Positions 8,293 to 16,059 of a stretch of 28,495 bases of DNA are shown one piece after another (the stretch's first letter is position 1; every line of letters begins with the position of its first letter). The translations under genes were made by a program, and so were the position numbers. The DNA is from JAWLEV01 sp041685915 (GTDB lineage Bacteria > Chloroflexota > Anaerolineae > UBA1429), in the NCBI GenBank assembly GCA_041685915.1, contig JAWLEV010000028.1, positions 1 through 28,495 of the forward strand, read 5' to 3'. The notes under the pieces are model-generated. The model saw only the letters and a list, made by a program, of their open reading frames with translations. It had not been told where the DNA came from and did no database searches.

Positions 8293-8838
8293 TCAATCAT
8301 AGGTCAACAACTCTTCTGGTATGACGGGGATACGGCCCTCCAAGAGTTCGGTGAGAACGAACCAGATCCCATCAGCCGGAGGCGGGCAGCCCGGAACGTG
8401 CAGATCGACCTCCACCACCTCGTTTACGGCCTTGACGCGGGGGAACAGCTCGGCGATCTCGGGCGACCGTGGCACCTTTTGACCCGGTGCCGTGCTCTCG
8501 GTATCCACATATGCTCTCTTCAACACGTCCTCCACGTCAAAGAAATTCCGCATGGTGCAGATTCCCCCAAATACCGCGCAATCTCCCAGGGAGATGAGTA
8601 GCTCACACCGCTCGCGCATCCTTTCGGCCACCGCCAACTGGTGATCGTTACTTACCGCTCCCGTCAGAATACCGATATCACACCCCTCCTCGGGGGGATG
8701 CTTCAGATCTGTGATGGGTGACGAGAGAAGTTGTATATGCTCCAACAACTGCACAAGACGTTCATCGATATCCAAAAGTGACATATGGCAGCCGGAGCAG
8801 ACGTCCAGCCAATCTGTACAAACTGTTACTTTTGCCAC
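8293..8838 (-). CDS. hoxY: [NiFe]-hydrogenase small subunit (HoxY/HydS type)
   Basis: 181 residues starting with GTG; AGGAGG lies upstream at normal spacing. This short form, without signal peptide or C-terminal medial/distal cluster domain, is typical of group 3c/3d small subunits. The four ligands of the proximal [4Fe-4S] cluster are visible: CSGCHMS (C14, C17), LGDC (C87) and PGCPPPAD (C151). The protein takes electrons from the NiFe subunit and hands them to the NuoG/HoxU-like subunit encoded just upstream. There are 77 bases between it and the upstream gene and 79 bases with a hairpin between it and the large subunit gene. Confidence 0.93.
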   Translation of the reverse strand: MAKVTVCTDWLDVCSGCHMSLLDIDERLVQLLEHIQLLSSPITDLKHPPEEGCDIGILTGAVSNDHQLAVAERMRERCELLISLGDCAVFGGICTMRNFFDVEDVLKRAYVDTESTAPGQKVPRSPEIAELFPRVKAVNEVVEVDLHVPGCPPPADGIWFVLTELLEGRIPVIPEELLTYD

Positions 8839-8915
8839 TATATATCCTCCTCAAAGGTCGCTGCCGGATTTCTCTAATGTTTCTATATTCGTGTTCAAGC
8901 CCACAAATCAAACGG

Positions 8916-10637
8916 CTATTCCCCGCCAGAGGGAGCCGCCGCTCGAATGGTCTCATGGATCCTCTCGATAACCTCTGCGTCGCTGGGTAACGACCTATCC
9001 ACACCGGCCACTATTTGTCCGACCCGTCCCTCCGCATTGATCATCGTACCATTCCTTTCCGAGGTGATGGGGGAGGGCAGTATCAGATCCGCCACCTCCT
9101 CCCAGGGCTCCCGGAAAGAGGCCTGCACGATAACGAATTCGGCTTCGCTCAGAGCTTGCGATAGTCCCTCATCCATCCGAGGCGTCTCGGCGGCCAGGAC
9201 ATAGTATACAAACGCCTCTTCATCTTCCTCAAAGGCGTCCCCTATCCCCGCCTCCTGCAATCCCAGACTATTTCCTCCCGGGGCAAGGATGACCAGGTCG
9301 GAATTGGGAATCTTTTCAGCCAAGGACTGCGCCAACTCGAGACCCTTCACGTCACAGACGATGACGGGGTACTCTGCATCCTCGACTCTATCCAACACGT
9401 CGTCCAGCTCCTGAGGAGAGACCTTGATCGAGGCCCAGGGATCCAGGCCATTCTCCTCACCATCTACAATGATGAGCCGTGCGCCTCGATGACGAAAACC
9501 CCGTTTGATGGCAAAGCCCGCCACCTGATAATCGACAGTAAGGTCGGTATCGACCACGATAAAGAGATCGGCCTCATCCATGGCGGACAGGGGCGCGCTC
9601 TCCACATCCGGCGCGGGGCCTTCCATCGCCACCTTTTGGCCCGGCAACTGGTCAACCACTGCCTTGGCGGTCTCGGTAGAGACAAATCCCGATACGACGG
9701 AGAGGAGATCGTCATCCGCTCCCTGTATCTTGCCAGCGGCCAGTTCCACGGCCTCCTCCCAATCCGCCTCCTGCCAACCGTCCTCCACTTTGATAAGAGG
9801 CTTGTACACACGCTGACGCTGCTCATGCAGGGGGTGGAATCGTCCTATCTCACAAAGCAGGCCATCGTTGGGTTCCGCGTCCCAGTCACCCTCGATGCGG
9901 ATGACGCGATTGTTGCGCGTAACGAGTTCCACACCGCAGCCCACGCTGCAGGCCACGCACCGCGACTTGATCCTGTCTATCTCTTCGTCAGCGCCCATAT
10001 AGGCGCTGGCGCGATCGGCCAATGCGCCGGTGGGGCACACCTGAAGACAGGTACCGCACGACACGCAACTCGACTCGCCAAAGGGAACGTCCAGGTCGGC
10101 GATGATCATGCTGTTGGTTCCACGGTTCTTTACGCCCAAGGTCTTGTTGCCCACAAGCTCATCGCACGCGCGGATGCACCGTCGACATAGAATGCAACGA
10201 TTGTGATCCATGATAAAGTATTCGCGAGAAGCATCGATGGGAAGCTTGGGAAAGGGGCGCTCATAGGTCCATTGATCAAGGTTGTATTCGTACGCGAGAT
10301 CCTGGAGTTCGCAACTGCCGCTCATCTGACAGTACATGCAGAAATGGTTACGTTCCGAGAAAAGCAACTGCAGTACAAAGCGACGCGCCTTGATAACTTT
10401 TTCGGATTTGGTATGGATAACCATGCCATCCGATACGGGGAAGGTACATGCGGGCTGCAATACGCGCTGCTTCTCCACCTCCACGAGACACATGCGGCAG
10501 GCGCCGATGGGCTCCACCGCCGGATGATCACACAGTGTAGAGATATCGATCCCCGCAGCTTCTGCCGCGTCAAGGACGGTGCTTCCCGCAGGTACCGAAA
10601 CCTCCTTGCCATCGATCGTGATACGTACATCTGGCAT
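8916..10637 (-). CDS. NuoG/HoxU-like iron-sulfur subunit with vestigial molybdopterin-oxidoreductase domain
   Basis: 573 residues from the ATG at 10637, chosen for its AGGAGG 10 bases upstream. Clusters are readable in order: plant-type [2Fe-2S] (C36, C47, C50, C64); a His/Cys3 [4Fe-4S] (H98, C100, C103, C109); two ferredoxin-type [4Fe-4S] motifs (C148/151/154/158 and C191/194/197/201); and the FDH/NuoG-type [4Fe-4S] (C227, C230, C234, C262). The rest (about 270-573) resembles the molybdopterin oxidoreductase fold but is short and shows no Cys or Sec active-site residue, as in complex I NuoG. The ending LPSPITSERNGTMINAEGR is typical of NuoG. HoxU is only about 240 residues, and HydA of [FeFe] enzymes would carry an H-cluster here, so this is a distinct version. 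It should wire the diaphorase to the [NiFe] module. It has its own upstream promoter candidate. Confidence 0.9.
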   Translation of the reverse strand: MPDVRITIDGKEVSVPAGSTVLDAAEAAGIDISTLCDHPAVEPIGACRMCLVEVEKQRVLQPACTFPVSDGMVIHTKSEKVIKARRFVLQLLFSERNHFCMYCQMSGSCELQDLAYEYNLDQWTYERPFPKLPIDASREYFIMDHNRCILCRRCIRACDELVGNKTLGVKNRGTNSMIIADLDVPFGESSCVSCGTCLQVCPTGALADRASAYMGADEEIDRIKSRCVACSVGCGVELVTRNNRVIRIEGDWDAEPNDGLLCEIGRFHPLHEQRQRVYKPLIKVEDGWQEADWEEAVELAAGKIQGADDDLLSVVSGFVSTETAKAVVDQLPGQKVAMEGPAPDVESAPLSAMDEADLFIVVDTDLTVDYQVAGFAIKRGFRHRGARLIIVDGEENGLDPWASIKVSPQELDDVLDRVEDAEYPVIVCDVKGLELAQSLAEKIPNSDLVILAPGGNSLGLQEAGIGDAFEEDEEAFVYYVLAAETPRMDEGLSQALSEAEFVIVQASFREPWEEVADLILPSPITSERNGTMINAEGRVGQIVAGVDRSLPSDAEVIERIHETIRAAAPSGGE

Positions 10638-10674
10638 AATCTTGGTTCCTCCTACAAAAGGGCCACCAGGCAAA

Positions 10675-10747
10675 TACGATTTCTATCGCATTATACCGTA
10701 TAGATCTACGAATTTCAAGGGTATTATCAAACTTTTTTACGAATTTC
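10675..10747 (-). repeat. Three phased direct repeats at the NuoG-like gene promoter
   Basis: TACGAATTTC occurs at 10707-10716 and 10738-10747 (+ strand reading), and a one-base-shorter copy TACGATTTC at 10675-10683. The starts are 32 and 31 bases apart, about three helical turns, so all three would lie on the same DNA face. One copy overlaps the -35 element, one lies upstream and one covers the expected transcription start. This fits an operator array for a direct-repeat-binding regulator; the protein is unknown. Confidence 0.5.
10690..10718 (-). promoter_or_regulatory. Sigma-70-type internal promoter for NuoG-like/hoxY/hoxH
   Basis: On the - strand TTGAAA (10718-10713) and a perfect TATAAT (10695-10690) are separated by 17 bases. 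Transcription would begin near 10683, giving a leader of about 46 bases with AGGAGG before the ATG at 10637. This would let the [NiFe] module be made independently of the upstream diaphorase and regulatory genes. Confidence 0.7.
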
Positions 10748-10768
10748 GCAATATATAAAACGGCGCGT

Positions 10769-11353
10769 TTACGTCGGGGTCAATCCTTCGGATTGTATCA
10801 AACCCAGCAAAAAAGATACCGCCTCCTGGGCCAAAGTAAAAGTATCCAACGATAATTCCTCGCCAAAATCAAAATCGTGCCCCAAAACCGAGAGCGTATA
10901 GCCCCTGGGGCTCCCCCCATAAAGGGAACGGCTCAGGGCCAACACGACACTGGGTTTGAGATGATGGCCGAGCATCCCCGCCCGATAGGCGGGGGATATC
11001 TCCTGCCAGGCCACGGGTTCCCAATCCGCAGCCGCCACATGGGCATCGATAAAGATGACGGCATCGTACTGGGCTGCCAACTCGGCCAACTCTGGCGCAA
11101 GCTGATGCACACAGATCATGGCCAATGGCTTGCGTGCCCCGCCATTGGGGCACAGCACAGTGTTGGCCTCCCACTCATTTAGTGAAAGCCCAAGGCGCCT
11201 CCTCAAGTGACGAAGGATGTGCAGGGCCACCCCGTCATCGCGGCGGCTGATGTTGCCATAACCGACGAGAAGAAGGGAAGATACATTCAGCGCCAGGGAT
11301 CCCCCCCGGGCAAAGGCTTCCCGCACATCCTCCTCCACCATCTCAAACGTCAT
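10769..11353 (-). CDS. [NiFe]-hydrogenase maturation endopeptidase (HyaD/HoxW family)
   Basis: 194 residues. Proteases of this family sense nickel in the immature large subunit and remove its C-terminal peptide. The signature GYGNISRRDDG (residues 31-41) holds the metal-sensing acidic residues near the N-terminus; a second acidic site (FIDAH) and a histidine (LGHHLKPS, around residue 130) complete the usual set. The length is slightly above the usual 150-180 because of about 25 residues before the core strand. It lies 11 bases after the NuoF-GltD fusion and about 130 bases before the NuoG-like gene, and probably processes the large subunit encoded at 6795-8213, which keeps a 25-residue cleavable tail. 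Confidence 0.88.
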   Translation of the reverse strand: MTFEMVEEDVREAFARGGSLALNVSSLLLVGYGNISRRDDGVALHILRHLRRRLGLSLNEWEANTVLCPNGGARKPLAMICVHQLAPELAELAAQYDAVIFIDAHVAAADWEPVAWQEISPAYRAGMLGHHLKPSVVLALSRSLYGGSPRGYTLSVLGHDFDFGEELSLDTFTLAQEAVSFLLGLIQSEGLTPT

Positions 11354-11364
11354 CGACGTCCCCG

Positions 11365-14300
11365 TTACTCTTCCTCAAGATCGCACCGCAAGCAGCGCTT
11401 GCACTCCTCACGGCAAGCTGTCTCGCCGAAGCCGAGTTCGATCTGTTTCCAGTCATTGCGACGGACAGAGGCCTCGCGCACGGGCATCTCGGCCCGCTCC
11501 GCCTCGGCATACTCTTCCATCTCCCAGGTCAGAGGGACCTCGTCGTATGCCAGCCAGTCGTCCTTGGGTAGGGCCAGGCCATTTTGCAGGTACTTGTCCA
11601 CCGCCAGGGCCACCTTGTTACCCTGATCCACAGCCTCCACGACGGTCGCCGGCCCGAGGACGGCATCGCCCGCCGCGAATACGTCCCCCCGCGTCGTGCG
11701 CAGTCGTCCTCGCTCCGAGCCCACATCGCTCACCTTCACGGTGGCGTTGCGCTCGAACTCGATCCCACAATCCTCCCCTACACAGCCGACGTCGATGCCC
11801 TGCCCGATGGCGGTGATGACCACGTCCACGGGCATGACGTACTCGCTGCCCTCTTTTGGATGGGGCCGACGGCGGGCACTGTCATCGAACTCGCCCAGTT
11901 CCTGTTCCACAACTTCCATGCCCTCGACCTTGCCATTGCCCAGGATGCGAGTGGGATTGGTCAGCGGATAGAGTTTTAGCCCCTCTTCCTGGGCCTCTTC
12001 GATCTCTATATCCTCCGCAGGCATGTCCTCACGGCGGCGACGATAGACCAGGTGTACATCCGAGGCCCCAAGGCGTATCGCCGTACGGGCCGCGTCTATG
12101 GCCGAGTTGCCTCCCCCCACCACAGCCACGCTCTTGCCCGCAAGTTCTGGGGGATTATCCAGGGCCACATCCTTGAGAAAATCGGTACCGCCCCACACAC
12201 CCTCCAGATCCTCGCCGGGGATATGCAGGGAGCGGCTGACGTGGGCGCCAACTGCCAGGATCACGGCATTGTAGCCCTGATCCTCAAGAAGGTCGTCGAT
12301 GGTAAAGTCCTGGCCCAGTTCGCTGTTGAGGACGATCTCCACGCCAGCGCGCTTGATGTTGTCGATCTCTGCCTGCAATATGTCCCGGGGCAGGCGGTAT
12401 TCGGGAATACCCACGGCCATCATGCCTCCAGCCATAGGCAGCGCCTCGTGAACGGTCACGTCATAACCCCACTGAGCCAGACGCAGCGCAGCCGTCAGTC
12501 CGGCCGGTCCGGCGCCTATGACGGCCACCTTCTCGTCCTTGTCAGGCTCCAACTGTGGTGGCGTCCAGGGCTTTTCTATCTCGTGATCGGCCATAAAGCG
12601 CTTGATATGTCGGATAGCTATGGGCTCGTCCAACTGGCCACGTCGGCAGCGATCCTCGCAGAATGCCGGGCACACGCGCCCACAAACGAGGGCGAAGGGG
12701 TTCCGCTTGCGATGGATCTCCAATGCCTCGGTGTATTTACCCTCCGAGACCAAAGAGATATAGCTCGATGCGTCGACGCCCGCGGGACAGGCGTTCACAC
12801 AGGGAGCACGCACCAGATCGGGGCAAACCCCCGCCGGGCAGCGCTTCTCCAGGATGTGCGCCTCGAACTCGTCACGGAAGTAACGCAAAGCGCTCATGAC
12901 GGGCCCCGGCGTGAGTTGGCCCAGAGCGCACAGGGAGTTCGAGGACATACCCTCCGCAATCTCTTCGATGGTATCCAGATCCTCCATCGTGCCCCTACCC
13001 TCGGTGATACGGGTCAAGATCTCCAACATGCGCCTACCGCCGACGCGACAAGGCACACATTTGCCACAGGACTCGGCGACCGCAAAAGTCAAAAAGAACC
13101 TGCTCAACTCGACCATGCAGGTGTCCTCGTCGACGACGATCATGCCGCCAGAGCCCATCACCGCACCGGCCTGCTTGAGCGAATCAAAGTCCACGTTCAG
13201 GTTCAATCCCGAGGCGGGCAGGCAGCCGCCCAAGGGACCGCCGGTCTGCACAGCCTTGAACTGCTTCCCGTCGGGCACGCCCCCGCCGATATCAAAGATG
13301 ATCTCCCCCAGGGTGATGCCCATGGGAACCTCTACCAACCCCGTATTCCTCACCTTCCCGGTAAGGGCAAAGATCGCCGTCCCGGGGCTCCTCTCCGTGC
13401 CGATGGAGGAGAACCATTCTGCTCCATTGGCAATGATCTGGGGCACGTTGGCATAACTCTTGACATTATTGTTATTCGTCGGTTTGCCCCACAGGCCCGA
13501 AACGGCGGGAAAGGGCGGCCGGGGGCGCGGTTCGCCCCTCTTGCCCTCGATGGAGGCGATAAGTGCCGTCTCCTCACCACAGACAAAGGCGCCAGCTCCC
13601 TCCTTGATGCGGATAGTGAAATCGAAATCCGTTCCCAGGATGCCCTCGCCCAGCAAACCGTATTCCTCAGCCTGTGCGATGGCGATATTCAAACGCCTGA
13701 TGGCCAAAGGATACTCGGCGCGGCAGTATATATAGCCCTCATGGGCGCCGATGGCATAGGCAGCGATGGCCATGCCTTCGAGCAACGAGTGAGGGTCTCC
13801 CTCCAATACGGAGCGATCCATAAAGGCACCCGGATCTCCCTCGTCGGCATTACAGACGATATACTTGGTGTCGCCAGGAGCCTTTTGTGCGAACTCCCAT
13901 TTTAGCCCCGTGAGGAACCCGGCGCCACCACGTCCTCGCAAGCCCGAGCTCTTGACCTCATCGATCACCTCTTCTGGGGTCATGGAACTCAATGCCTTGC
14001 CCAAGGCCTCGTATCCGCCCCGAGCGATATACTCCTCGATGCTTTCGGGATCAATAAGGCCGCAATTACGCAGGGTGATGCGACGCTGCTTACCATAGAA
14101 GGGTATATCCTCGTAAAAGGGCACGTTTTCATGGGTGCTCGGCTCCTCGTAGGTAAGCCGTTCCAACACGCGTCCCTTGACCAACGTCTCCTCGACGATC
14201 TCTTTCACATCCGCGGCCTCTACCTGACAATAGAAGATCCCCTCGGGATAGATGATCATCACCGGCCCCATGGCGCAAAAGCCACGACAGCCCGTCTCCA

Positions 14301-14436
14301 CCACGCGGACCTCTTCCTCCAGACCCCGACGGCCGATCTCCTTTTTCAGGGCCGTGAGCACCGAGGGCGCACCCGAGGCCGTACAACTTGTACCGCTACA
14401 CACCAGAACATCTGCCCGGTATACGGGTTCCGACAT
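11365..14436 (-). CDS. NuoF/HydB-like diaphorase fused to GltD/NfnB-like FAD/NAD(P) oxidoreductase
   Basis: 1023 residues from the ATG at 14436, chosen because GGAGG lies 7 bases upstream; an ATG at 14478 is an alternative. Domains in order: thioredoxin-like [2Fe-2S] (C13, C18, C50, C54); FMN/NADH-binding NuoF core with GRGGAGF (168-174), NADEGDPGAF (196-205) and the GEETALIASIEG region; the NuoF [4Fe-4S] motif (C457, C460, C463, C503); then, right after the KRCPAGVC stretch, a GltD/NfnB-type unit with cysteine-rich N-domain, a first Rossmann GAGPAG (from G641) and a second GGGNSA (from G774), ending with CX3CX2CX2C (C1008-C1018). In HydB/HndC a two-cluster ferredoxin domain normally follows KRCPAGVC. 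The fusion thus pairs FMN with FAD and two nucleotide sites. It should be the NAD(P)(H)- and possibly ferredoxin-reacting subunit. Confidence 0.93.
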   Translation of the reverse strand: MSEPVYRADVLVCSGTSCTASGAPSVLTALKKEIGRRGLEEEVRVVETGCRGFCAMGPVMIIYPEGIFYCQVEAADVKEIVEETLVKGRVLERLTYEEPSTHENVPFYEDIPFYGKQRRITLRNCGLIDPESIEEYIARGGYEALGKALSSMTPEEVIDEVKSSGLRGRGGAGFLTGLKWEFAQKAPGDTKYIVCNADEGDPGAFMDRSVLEGDPHSLLEGMAIAAYAIGAHEGYIYCRAEYPLAIRRLNIAIAQAEEYGLLGEGILGTDFDFTIRIKEGAGAFVCGEETALIASIEGKRGEPRPRPPFPAVSGLWGKPTNNNNVKSYANVPQIIANGAEWFSSIGTERSPGTAIFALTGKVRNTGLVEVPMGITLGEIIFDIGGGVPDGKQFKAVQTGGPLGGCLPASGLNLNVDFDSLKQAGAVMGSGGMIVVDEDTCMVELSRFFLTFAVAESCGKCVPCRVGGRRMLEILTRITEGRGTMEDLDTIEEIAEGMSSNSLCALGQLTPGPVMSALRYFRDEFEAHILEKRCPAGVCPDLVRAPCVNACPAGVDASSYISLVSEGKYTEALEIHRKRNPFALVCGRVCPAFCEDRCRRGQLDEPIAIRHIKRFMADHEIEKPWTPPQLEPDKDEKVAVIGAGPAGLTAALRLAQWGYDVTVHEALPMAGGMMAVGIPEYRLPRDILQAEIDNIKRAGVEIVLNSELGQDFTIDDLLEDQGYNAVILAVGAHVSRSLHIPGEDLEGVWGGTDFLKDVALDNPPELAGKSVAVVGGGNSAIDAARTAIRLGASDVHLVYRRRREDMPAEDIEIEEAQEEGLKLYPLTNPTRILGNGKVEGMEVVEQELGEFDDSARRRPHPKEGSEYVMPVDVVITAIGQGIDVGCVGEDCGIEFERNATVKVSDVGSERGRLRTTRGDVFAAGDAVLGPATVVEAVDQGNKVALAVDKYLQNGLALPKDDWLAYDEVPLTWEMEEYAEAERAEMPVREASVRRNDWKQIELGFGETACREECKRCLRCDLEEE

Positions 14437-14479
14437 CACTTGTCCTCCAACATCCTCTTTATCTTTTATGTCCGTCATC

Positions 14480-14854
14480 TCACGCTTCCCGCAATCTGCC
14501 CAATACCCAACCCTCAACGACGTTCCCCTTGATCAGATGTTCTTCAATCAGGTCAGGAACCTTTTCTGCCGTCAAATTCCCATAGGTTATGCGCGGCTCA
14601 TCCCCCTGCTTGATATCCACCAAAGGCTCATCGGCGCACATACCGATGCATCCCACCGTCTTGACGTGGGCGTCGATATCCCTGTCCTCCAACTCTTTGA
14701 GGATCGCGCGCATCGTCTCGCGAGCGCCCGCCGCGATACCACACGTGCCCATACCCACCGTGATGACGGTCTCTGTCTCTCCACGGACCGTCAATTCCTC
14801 CTGCACCTCAGCGCGCAAGGCACGCAAGTCTTCTAATGATTCCAATCTGGGCAT
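14480..14854 (-). CDS. Small thioredoxin-like [2Fe-2S] ferredoxin (HndB-like)
   Basis: 124 residues. It has the GMGTCGIAAGARE motif and TVGCIGMCADEPLVDI typical of the HndB-type protein encoded between NuoE and NuoF homologues in NAD(P)-linked hydrogenase operons. Only three cysteines are in the family positions (C38, C69, C73): the partner of C38 is replaced within GIAAG. I recall this as normal for the family, and it leaves the fourth cluster ligand open. GAGGAG stands 7 bases before the ATG. The stop is one base before an alternative ATG of the following fusion gene, so the two are likely translated together. Function is inferred from context: electron transfer or assembly in the diaphorase module. 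Confidence 0.85.
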   Translation of the reverse strand: MPRLESLEDLRALRAEVQEELTVRGETETVITVGMGTCGIAAGARETMRAILKELEDRDIDAHVKTVGCIGMCADEPLVDIKQGDEPRITYGNLTAEKVPDLIEEHLIKGNVVEGWVLGRLREA

Positions 14855-14921
14855 ACCTCATCTCCTCTATAAAACACCACTAAATAGGACCAAGCGGATT
14901 CGCTTACTCTGAAAAATAGTG

Positions 14922-15488
14922 TCAAAAAGAGGGGTTCCGATACAAATCACGGAATCCCCGCTCCATAAAGTCTTCCATCCACCGTCTAACGCGAGGATGC
15001 ATCAAGGAGACGCCCCCCAAAACCTCCCGTATCTCCCGCGTATCAAAAGTAAAGGTACGTCCATCGAGGCGATGGGTGTAATGAATATCACATGCTTCCC
15101 CATCCGCTGGAGACGTCAAGATGAAACCCAACAGGGTGCCAGTCATATCTCCCAGGGGGGCCCTGTCAATATGATCCCGTTCAAAGTCCGCCTCCACCCG
15201 CGTCCCCACACCCAATTTTGACGTGACCCTTACATCACCATTGCAGCGCCTGGCGGCTGCCTTGAGCAAGGGAATTCCCAATCCCACGCGCCTGGTCTTG
15301 CGCGTGGTGAAAAAAGGATCATCGATACGTGCTAGGGCTTCTCTGCTCATTCCCCGTCCATTATCCTCCACAGATATGGACAGACGATTCTGCGCCACGT
15401 CCTCTACAATCTCCAGTTGGATACGAGTCGCGCCCGCCTCGAGAGCATTCTGAAAAAGATCCAGGACGTGAAGGGAAAGTTCGAGCAT
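14922..15488 (-). CDS. Small GHKL/HATPase-domain protein, no phosphoacceptor domain
   Basis: 188 residues. It shows the GHKL ATP-binding boxes: N box DLFQNALEAGA (N14), G1 DNGRGM, F box DPFFTT and G2 GLGIPLL. No dimerisation/histidine phosphotransfer domain precedes the N box, which starts almost at the N-terminus, so it cannot be an ordinary sensor kinase. The C-terminal 80 residues are not recognised. Its ATG overlaps the stop of the NuoE-like gene by one base (TAATG), which points to coupled translation. Proteins of this kind recur beside nuoE homologues in clostridial hydrogenase operons; the role is unknown, perhaps a kinase or switch of the complex. Confidence 0.85.
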   Translation of the reverse strand: MLELSLHVLDLFQNALEAGATRIQLEIVEDVAQNRLSISVEDNGRGMSREALARIDDPFFTTRKTRRVGLGIPLLKAAARRCNGDVRVTSKLGVGTRVEADFERDHIDRAPLGDMTGTLLGFILTSPADGEACDIHYTHRLDGRTFTFDTREIREVLGGVSLMHPRVRRWMEDFMERGFRDLYRNPSF

Positions 15489-15982
15489 TATTCAAGTTCA
15501 CGCACCAGCTCCACGGCCTTTTCGGGAATCAGCCGGCCGATCACGTCGCCATCGATAACGGCGACAGGTGAGAGGCCACAGGATCCCAGGCAATACACCA
15601 CTTCCAACGTCACCCGATAATCGGGGGTCGTCTCCCCCGCCTCGATGCCCAAATCGCGCTCCAGGGCCCTGACAATTTTGGGCGCCCCCCGGACGTGACA
15701 CGCCGTGCCATCACAGACCCGCACCGTGTGCCGCCCCCTCCGTTCCAGATAAAACTGGGCATAAAAAGTGGCCACCTCATAAACCTGACTGAGGGACGCA
15801 TCGAGCCGCTGGGCTATAAGCTGCAAGGTAGGCTCCGGGAGATAACCGTACAATTCCTGGGCCGTCTGAAGTGCAACGATCAATGTCCCCCGCTCTTCTG
15901 CATACGTATCCAATGCCTCATCGAGCGGGGTCAAATCCAGTTCTTCTTCGTAGGTCTCGGTCTCTGTAACATCTGCTACCAC
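15488..15982 (-). CDS. NuoE/HydC-like [2Fe-2S] diaphorase subunit
   Basis: 164 residues from a GTG at 15982, picked because GGAGG stands 7 bases upstream; a TTG 15 codons earlier is possible but has no such site. The helical N-domain leads to a thioredoxin-like fold with the four ligands of a [2Fe-2S] cluster in CX4C...CX3C form (C90, C95, C131, C135). This is the 24-kDa-type subunit of complex I and of HydC/HndA/HoxE in soluble hydrogenases; it pairs with the NuoF core. It follows the PHP gene across 77 bases containing a terminator-like hairpin. Confidence 0.93.
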   Translation of the reverse strand: MVADVTETETYEEELDLTPLDEALDTYAEERGTLIVALQTAQELYGYLPEPTLQLIAQRLDASLSQVYEVATFYAQFYLERRGRHTVRVCDGTACHVRGAPKIVRALERDLGIEAGETTPDYRVTLEVVYCLGSCGLSPVAVIDGDVIGRLIPEKAVELVRELE

Positions 15983-16025
15983 GTCGATTCCTCCAACAAA
16001 TGTATGATCATTTCTACTTTTGTCC

Positions 16026-16052
16026 AAAAAGCCGACGGGTGACTCGGCCTTT
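16026..16052 (-). terminator. Terminator-like hairpin between PHP gene and nuoE-like gene
   Basis: On the - strand AAAGGCCGA pairs with TCGGCTTTT (arms 16052-16044 and 16035-16027, one G-U pair, 8-base loop), and the T run is 16030-16026. It sits just after the PHP stop and before the nuoE ribosome site. It may lower read-through from the regulatory genes into the enzyme genes. Confidence 0.55.
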
Positions 16053-16059
16053 CTTTCCC

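Noticed and set aside
8916..10637. Functional formate dehydrogenase catalytic subunit.
   Set aside because: The molybdopterin-like domain is much shorter than in FdhA and shows no Cys/Sec active-site residue; it ends like NuoG.
10781..10795. CAATCC-TTC-GGATTG hairpin near the end of the protease gene.
   Set aside because: It lies within the coding sequence, the stem is only 6 bp and no T run follows on the - strand, so a terminator call is not supported.
12052..13905. Long open frame (617 codons) on the + strand opposite the NuoF-GltD fusion.
   Set aside because: It is antisense to a gene with clear domains throughout, its translation shows no recognisable family, and long antisense frames are expected in GC-rich coding DNA.
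15998..16013. AAATG-N6-CATTT inverted repeat before the nuoE-like gene, looked at as an operator.
   Set aside because: Arms are AT-rich and short, no promoter overlaps it, and it sits between a hairpin and a ribosome site, so chance is a good explanation.
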